In this document: positions 4,549 to 8,756 of the stretch, one piece after another
Layout: the number at the start of each line of letters is the position of its first letter
Numbering within the stretch: the first letter of the stretch is position 1
Assembly: GCA_031256615.1 (NCBI GenBank)
Contig: JAIRQG010000037.1
Span: forward strand, 1 to 8,756
Length of the DNA stretch: 8,756 bases
From: Candidatus Methanoplasma sp.
GTDB lineage: Archaea > Thermoplasmatota > Thermoplasmata > Methanomassiliicoccales > Methanomethylophilaceae
Direction of reading: 5' to 3'
Program-made: the position numbers and the translations under genes
Notes under the pieces: generated by a model
Seen by the model: the letters and a program-made list of their open reading frames with translations, nothing else
Databases searched by the model: none
What the model was told of the DNA's origin: nothing

Positions 4549-7161
4549 ATGAAAACGCAAAAGCGTAATGACAAAAACAAAAACAGGGTGTCGAAAAAGC
4601 ATCCTCACCTCTGCATGGGAATGCTCGTGCTGACAGCAATGTTGGCAGTGGTCATTGCCGTACAGATGGTTCCGGGAGGTTCCGAAGACACATCGGCGGC
4701 AACAACCCCAGATTACACGATCTACCTTGACAGTCCCGGGAGCACCTCAGGCGTCACATGGGACGGAACGAACACTCTGAGATTTGACTCGGGTTCAAAC
4801 ACTCTTGTCTATAAAATCACACAAAATAACAGCGCTCAACAGAGCATGAACATCATTTTCCAGAATAATGTTGCTACAACCGTAATAATAAGCGGAATAA
4901 ACATCGCTGGCAACATAGAACTCCAAGGCGATGCAACCGTGATAATGTTGCTGGCAGACTCCAACACAATAGCTGGGAGCATTCTTGTACCAACAGGCAC
5001 AACAATCATCATTGATAGTGCCTCTAATCCTGGCAAAAACAGTGGGTCACTAAAAGTGACCTCTTCAACCAGCGGTTTCGATGCAGGCATCGGCGGCATC
5101 GGATCTGCCACAGGTAACGGCGAAACCAGTGGGGACATAACCATCAACGGCGGCACTGTGACCGCACTCGGCGGCAAATACGCTGCAGGTATCGGCGGCG
5201 GCGCAAGCGGCGGTAACGGCAAAGGCGGAGATGGCGGTACAATTACCATCAACGGCGGCACCTTGGAAGCGATCGGCGGTGGCTATGTTGAAGGTGAAAA
5301 TGCCGCTGGCTACGCTGCAGGCATCGGCGGTGGCGGCAGTTACAATGGCGCAGGCGGTGCAGGCGGCAACATAACCATCAACGGCGGCACTGTGACCGCA
5401 AGAGGGACTAGCTGGGGCACAGGTATCGGCGGTGGTGCCAGCGACGGAAACGGCAACGGCGGCAATGGAGGGAACATCACGATTACCGGCGGAAACGTGA
5501 CTGCACTCGGCGGCGGCGGTGCAGGCATCGGCGGTGGGTGGAGCGTAAGCAAGAATGGCGGCAACGGCGGTACAATAACCATCACCGGCGGCACTGTGTA
5601 CGCGGCTGGTGCCACTTACTCAGCTGGCATCGGCGGAAGCGGCAGCATGCTGGGAGCCGGCGGTGCAGGCGGCACAATAATCATCACCGGCGGTGCCGTG
5701 ACCGCAGTCGGCGGCGATTTGACTAATAAAAAACTGGCGGCCAATGGCGACTTGACCTATCTTGCAACATATGGCGGCGCAGGCGGCATCGGCGGCGGTT
5801 ATGGCTCCTTCGGATACGGCAAAGGCGCAGGCGCAATACTGACCATTGACATTGGCGCGGACGTAAAAGCGTATTCGATGGCGAACTGGAGCGGAGGGTC
5901 AAAAGCACCTGCCATTCACGCTGAAAGTATTTCGGGCACAGGATACCTCGTCAACGCTTCCTTCGACAGTGTGTTATCAAAGACCTCAGCGGTAAGAATG
6001 GATGTGTATGCTAACGGCGACGTTGACCCCACTAAAACTCTGTCTCTGCCTTCCCGATACAGAGACTTCGCATACACAGCAGACTCGCAGAGAATCGACT
6101 ATGTCTACGCATACCTCACTTCGACTGACACAACTTCGACTGATGCATATTGTGTCATCATTAACGGAGGAGCGAACGACGGCTCAAAGATGATAAACAC
6201 TGTCAATGACAAGACCGTCACTCCAGTTAAGCTTACGCCTGCGTTTTCATACTCCATAACTCTGGACCCAATGCCGGTCAACGGAAAAATAGAATGGTCA
6301 ACAAATAATGTTGATTGGCGCAGCTTCCCGGGCAACGGCAGGAGCTTCATGGAACATGTGAGTGTCCTCTACCTCCGCGCGGTCGAAGACGCAGGATATA
6401 CGTTCTGCTGCTGGAAAGGAGATGTTGAGACAAAGAACATCAACCCATACGTCTTTTCCAAAAGAGAGAACATAACCATCAGTGCCGTCTTCGCCCTAGG
6501 AGGGGGTACAGGCGGAGTTATAGATGAGGATCATCTAAAAGAGCACGAGTATTACATTACCGCAACCGCAGACGCAGGATCATCGATCTCTCCTGAGGGG
6601 ACAGCGGTTGTGAAGCACGGAAAGAACATCACCTTCACTTTCACCGCGAAACCCGGATACCGGATCACCGCGGTCTATGTGGACGGTGTTGCGATATCGT
6701 CCGAAGATCTGGCATCCGGCGAGTACACCTTCTTCAATGTCATATGCAACAATACTATCAACGTTGTCAGCGGCAAGGCCAACAATTCCGACAACGGCAA
6801 TGTAACCGGTGGCGGAAACAATGACGGAAACGGCGGAAACGGCGAGTGGGCCGTCCTGAATCTGGTCTGCGCAATACTGGCGGTGTTCACAGGCATCATC
6901 GCTGTCATTGCTGGAAGGGATCGCTTCAGAAAAGACGATGAGGAAAAGAGGTCAAAGACCGCTTTGATCCTCAGAGTTCTGACGCTGATCATCGGCATAA
7001 TCTCGGTGATAATCTTCTTCCTCACGGAAGACTGGAACCTGCCCATTACGCCCACGGATGGATGGACACTCATAATGTTCATCCTATTCCTTGTGACCCT
7101 GATCCTGACAATGGTCAGCTTCAGGCTTGACATGGGGGCCAAAGGCAAGGACGAAGCCTAA
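4549..7161 (+). CDS. glycine-rich repeat surface protein (adhesin-like) with C-terminal three-helix membrane module
   Basis: 870 residues from ATG 4549. A basic N-terminus (1-20) precedes a hydrophobic signal segment (about 21-41) and a possible cleavage after DTSA (about 50). Residues 55-178 are beta-rich and lead into six 34-residue repeats and a seventh degenerate copy (about 178-435) built on AGIGGG, a Gly/Asn turn, then TITINGGTVTALGG, suggesting a parallel beta-solenoid. Two bacterial-repeat/InlB-like beta domains follow (about 568-648, with AGYTFCCWKGD; about 668-741, with AKPGYRITAVYVDG), then an Asn/Gly linker (742-765). Three hydrophobic helices (about 767-789, 805-826, 839-860) end in a charged tail. 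The last two helices are joined by FLTEDWNLPITPTDGWTL, a pattern I know from surface proteins of gut Firmicutes. The likely role is an exported adhesin-like protein held in the membrane by its C-terminus; ligand unknown. Confidence 0.85.
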   Translation: MKTQKRNDKNKNRVSKKHPHLCMGMLVLTAMLAVVIAVQMVPGGSEDTSAATTPDYTIYLDSPGSTSGVTWDGTNTLRFDSGSNTLVYKITQNNSAQQSMNIIFQNNVATTVIISGINIAGNIELQGDATVIMLLADSNTIAGSILVPTGTTIIIDSASNPGKNSGSLKVTSSTSGFDAGIGGIGSATGNGETSGDITINGGTVTALGGKYAAGIGGGASGGNGKGGDGGTITINGGTLEAIGGGYVEGENAAGYAAGIGGGGSYNGAGGAGGNITINGGTVTARGTSWGTGIGGGASDGNGNGGNGGNITITGGNVTALGGGGAGIGGGWSVSKNGGNGGTITITGGTVYAAGATYSAGIGGSGSMLGAGGAGGTIIITGGAVTAVGGDLTNKKLAANGDLTYLATYGGAGGIGGGYGSFGYGKGAGAILTIDIGADVKAYSMANWSGGSKAPAIHAESISGTGYLVNASFDSVLSKTSAVRMDVYANGDVDPTKTLSLPSRYRDFAYTADSQRIDYVYAYLTSTDTTSTDAYCVIINGGANDGSKMINTVNDKTVTPVKLTPAFSYSITLDPMPVNGKIEWSTNNVDWRSFPGNGRSFMEHVSVLYLRAVEDAGYTFCCWKGDVETKNINPYVFSKRENITISAVFALGGGTGGVIDEDHLKEHEYYITATADAGSSISPEGTAVVKHGKNITFTFTAKPGYRITAVYVDGVAISSEDLASGEYTFFNVICNNTINVVSGKANNSDNGNVTGGGNNDGNGGNGEWAVLNLVCAILAVFTGIIAVIAGRDRFRKDDEEKRSKTALILRVLTLIIGIISVIIFFLTEDWNLPITPTDGWTLIMFILFLVTLILTMVSFRLDMGAKGKDEA
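5083..5850 (+). repeat. in-gene tandem repeats, 102-base unit (34 residues)
   Basis: The Ala codon of the (A/G)-(A/T)-G-I-G-G motif falls at 5083, 5185, 5317, 5419, 5521 and 5623, with a degenerate copy at 5779. Successive steps are 102, 132, 102, 102, 102 and 156 bases, so four are exactly 34 codons and two carry insertions of 10 and 18 codons. A 32-base stretch encoding the ITINGGTVTA strand is identical at 5135-5166 and 5369-5400, which suggests recent duplication or gene conversion. Confidence 0.9.
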
Positions 7162-7191
7162 GACAGTACATAATAAACTTCTTCCCAACCC

Positions 7192-7208
7192 ATTTTTGGC
7201 GGAAAAAT
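7192..7208. terminator. bidirectional T-tract terminator between convergent genes
   Basis: ATTTTT (7192-7197), GGCGG, AAAAAT (7203-7208) is a perfect inverted repeat that places a T5 tract on each strand. It lies 31 bases past the surface-protein stop and about 110 bases past the arsM stop. Archaeal polymerase stops at T-tracts, so this could end both converging transcripts. A further T6 tract at 7295-7300 on the plus strand is a backup for read-through. Confidence 0.5.
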
Positions 7209-7213
7209 AGAGG

Positions 7214-7273
7214 CTCCGCACAGGAATCAAGGCCGAGGCACAACGCCTTCGGTGAGAAACCTGCCCCGCGGAG
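7214..7273. other. nested hairpin in the convergent intergenic region
   Basis: Outer arms CTCCGC (7214-7219) and GCGGAG (7268-7273) are followed by CAGG (7221-7224) with CCTG (7260-7263). The inner arm is CCGA/GGC (7233-7239) with GCC/TCGG (7245-7252), with one bulged T. On the plus strand it is followed 21 bases later by T6 (7295-7300). It could be a read-through terminator, a 3' end protecting structure, or part of a small RNA. Confidence 0.35.
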
Positions 7274-7318
7274 GTTGACTATCTTCCGCCTGTCTTTTTT
7301 CTTAAATATCGGCAACTC

Positions 7319-8362
7319 TCAGCAACAGGAACCCATCTTCGATGCAATGCCTTTGGTCTCCGCAGAGCAGCCGCCGAATGCACCGTAATGCACAGAGCGG
7401 TCGCCGGTGACCTTGAACGCTTTGCCGTAACGTGTATCGGAAAGCATGGATGCCGTATTTCCGCAGACAAGCATAGGCTTACCTGTGAAAAACCGATGGT
7501 GGTCGTCAAGGTCGAAGAAGCGAGGGTGCCCGGGGATACTGCCGTCATAGCAGGCTACTTGCCCGTAATCTTCGCAAATGTCTTCCAGGCCGTCAAGCTT
7601 GAAAGCCCTTACCGTCCGCGATGAGAACGCCGCGGGTCCGATCTTGTCCTCGATCTCTTCGCTGTTCAGACCAAGACCGCGTATGCTCATGTAGCGGAAG
7701 TCTGTCCATCCGCATCTTGCCATAAGTCTGCGAAAATCTTCAGTGTACATTGCGCCGCCTAAACACTCCCCGCGCAGAACGGGGTCCGTAGCCAGAGATT
7801 CGGGGATGCGCCGATCGGCAAAAATGTCCGAAAAGAACAGTTCTCCGCCGGGTTTGAGTACGCGGTATATCTCCTTGAACACCTGTTCTTTGGCCGGAGA
7901 GAGGTTTATGACGCAGTTCGAGATGACTGCATCAACGCTCTGGTCTTCTATGCCCAATGACCTCAGATCCTCAATGTACCCGTTTAGGAACTTTACGTTC
8001 GAGGCTTTGAACCCAAAACGTTCGCGCTGTTCTTCCTGATATTTCATGGCGATCCCGATCTGCTCCGCAGTCATGTCAACGCCGATCGCGCAGCCTGACT
8101 CGCCGACCAGTTTGGAAACGATGTAAATATCCCTGCCCGTTCCGCAGCCCAGATCAAGAACGGTCATTCCCTCCAATAAAGGCGGCAGAGGCGATCCGCA
8201 TCCATAGAATCTATTTTTGATCTCATCCGCGATCATAGGCAGGATGTCTCTGACCGCCGCAGGCGGCTTTTCGGTACAGCAGCACGAGCTGGTTTTTAGA
8301 TCATTGTTGCTCTGCAGCCGTTTGCCATAATATTCTTTCACATTCTCAATGATATCATTCAT
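7319..8362 (-). CDS. arsM: arsenite S-adenosylmethionine methyltransferase
   Basis: This 347-residue cytosolic enzyme transfers methyl groups from SAM to As(III), giving methylated and eventually volatile arsenicals. The SAM-binding Rossmann motif is VLDLGCGTGRD (68-78), with G-V-D at 94-96 and a strand-four Asp at D144. The conserved arsenic-binding cysteines of the family (Cys72, 174 and 224 in the algal enzyme) are matched by C55 in YGCGSPLP, C150 in ISNCVINL and C200 in GECLGGAMYTEDF. A CCC cluster (27-29) stands near the fourth (Cys44). The C-terminal domain ends with the family pattern FKVTGDRSVHYGAFGGC and then a terminal CC. I chose ATG 8362 rather than the upstream in-frame ATG 8386: it has GGAGGAGGG about 8 bases ahead and overlaps the arsR stop as ATGA, so translation is coupled to the repressor gene. 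Confidence 0.94.
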   Translation of the reverse strand: MNDIIENVKEYYGKRLQSNNDLKTSSCCCTEKPPAAVRDILPMIADEIKNRFYGCGSPLPPLLEGMTVLDLGCGTGRDIYIVSKLVGESGCAIGVDMTAEQIGIAMKYQEEQRERFGFKASNVKFLNGYIEDLRSLGIEDQSVDAVISNCVINLSPAKEQVFKEIYRVLKPGGELFFSDIFADRRIPESLATDPVLRGECLGGAMYTEDFRRLMARCGWTDFRYMSIRGLGLNSEEIEDKIGPAAFSSRTVRAFKLDGLEDICEDYGQVACYDGSIPGHPRFFDLDDHHRFFTGKPMLVCGNTASMLSDTRYGKAFKVTGDRSVHYGAFGGCSAETKGIASKMGSCC

Positions 8363-8703
8363 AATGTCTTCCCTCCTCCGCAGCACGGTTTTTCAAAACA
8401 AATGCAGTTTTCTTTGTACGCGGTCACTTCTGCTAAAAACGTCTTAAGATCCTGCACTGTTTTTTCGTTAAGCGAATAATATGCCCATTTTCCCTCTTTG
8501 CGCACATCCACCAATCCGCAGCCGCAAAGGGCCTTCATATGATGGGAAAGAGTGGGCTGCGTGATGTTGAACTTCTCCAGTATCATGCATGCGCAAAGCT
8601 CTCCGCAGGATAGCATGTCCACGATCATGAGCCTGTTCTTATCCGAAAGGGCTTTGAAAAATTCAGCCTTCTCGGTGTAATCCTCGCTCGAAAGAACGAC
8701 CAT
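8359..8703 (-). CDS. arsR: ArsR-family arsenic-responsive repressor
   Basis: 114 residues with the ArsR/SmtB winged helix: an N-terminal helix (FFKALSDKNRLMIVDML), a recognition helix (ITQPTLSHHMKAL) and a beta-wing (VDVRKEGKWAYYSL). The metalloid site sits in ELCACM (C37-x-C39), equivalent to ELCVCDLC of E. coli ArsR, with C33 nearby; further pairs are C60/C62, C100/C102 and C107/C108. The C-terminal pairs resemble the alternative As(III) site known in some ArsR subfamilies, so which cysteines sense As(III) is uncertain. It should repress arsR-arsM until As(III) releases it. It is the first gene of a two-gene operon with a 4-base ATGA overlap. The ATG at 8703 is 26 bases from a TATA box, with no Shine-Dalgarno sequence. 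Confidence 0.94.
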   Translation of the reverse strand: MVVLSSEDYTEKAEFFKALSDKNRLMIVDMLSCGELCACMILEKFNITQPTLSHHMKALCGCGLVDVRKEGKWAYYSLNEKTVQDLKTFLAEVTAYKENCICFEKPCCGGGKTL

Positions 8704-8705
8704 AC

Positions 8706-8721
8706 ATAGATAATCATCTAT
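8706..8721 (-). promoter_or_regulatory. probable ArsR operator
   Basis: The inverted repeat ATAGAT, 4 bases, ATCTAT lies between the TATA box (8726-8733) and the arsR start at 8703. A bound dimer here would block polymerase at the initiation site. Short A/T-rich palindromes of this kind are typical ArsR-family targets; the assignment is from position and symmetry. Confidence 0.6.
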
Positions 8722-8725
8722 ATGA

Positions 8726-8733
8726 TTTTATAA
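8726..8733 (-). promoter_or_regulatory. TATA box of the arsR-arsM operon
   Basis: The minus strand reads TTATAAAA, centred 26-27 bases upstream of the arsR ATG, which predicts a leaderless arsR-arsM message. Confidence 0.6.
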
Positions 8734-8756
8734 CCTTCGCCGTATTAAAAGGGAGG

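Noticed and set aside
5340..5615. Proline-rich minus-strand frames opposite the surface-protein repeats
   Set aside because: Pro/Leu-rich frames are the automatic complement of GGC/GGT glycine repeats.

Overview
The window looks archaeal, most likely a gut-associated euryarchaeote of the Thermoplasmata / Methanomassiliicoccales type. Sequence evidence: an archaeal-type glutamyl-tRNA synthetase with a long N-terminal extension, a DtxR repressor fused to a FeoA domain, a UbiD-family decarboxylase of the kind used in the archaeal mevalonate pathway, and TATA boxes 24 to 30 bases upstream of several start codons, as expected for leaderless archaeal mRNAs. The order-level placement is inference; the archaeal placement is firmer.

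Layout. (1) 1-336, minus: the N-terminal part of a UbiD-family decarboxylase, cut by the window edge. (2) 512-1097, minus: a MNT/HepT (nucleotidyltransferase/HEPN) toxin-antitoxin pair in decay. The antitoxin frame is open but its GS motif reads GP; the toxin frame is shifted and its catalytic histidine is replaced by arginine. (3) 1098-1505: intergenic, with a strong TATA box followed by two copies of a short repeat. (4) 1506-3191, plus: GluRS, whose stop codon abuts that of (5) 3192-3857, minus: an iron-type DtxR/IdeR repressor with a C-terminal FeoA domain. (6) 3858-4548: about 690 bases with no convincing protein gene but two structured segments, one with its own strong TATA box (candidate small RNA). 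(7) 4549-7161, plus: an 870-residue glycine-rich surface protein with six regular 34-residue repeats plus one degenerate copy, two Ig-like repeat domains and a C-terminal three-helix membrane module. (8) 7162-7318: a convergent intergenic region with a symmetric T-tract/A-tract terminator and a nested hairpin. (9) 7319-8703, minus: an arsR-arsM operon (arsenic-responsive repressor and arsenite methyltransferase), translationally coupled by ATGA, with an operator-like inverted repeat between the TATA box and the start.

The genes form small independent units: tRNA charging, isoprenoid synthesis (probable), metal-dependent regulation, cell surface and arsenic detoxification. The most unusual material is the decayed toxin-antitoxin pair, the surface protein with its precise repeat period and a C-terminal module resembling those of gut Firmicutes, and the structured non-coding stretch between the DtxR and surface-protein genes. 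I saw no CRISPR array, tRNA, rRNA or intact insertion sequence.
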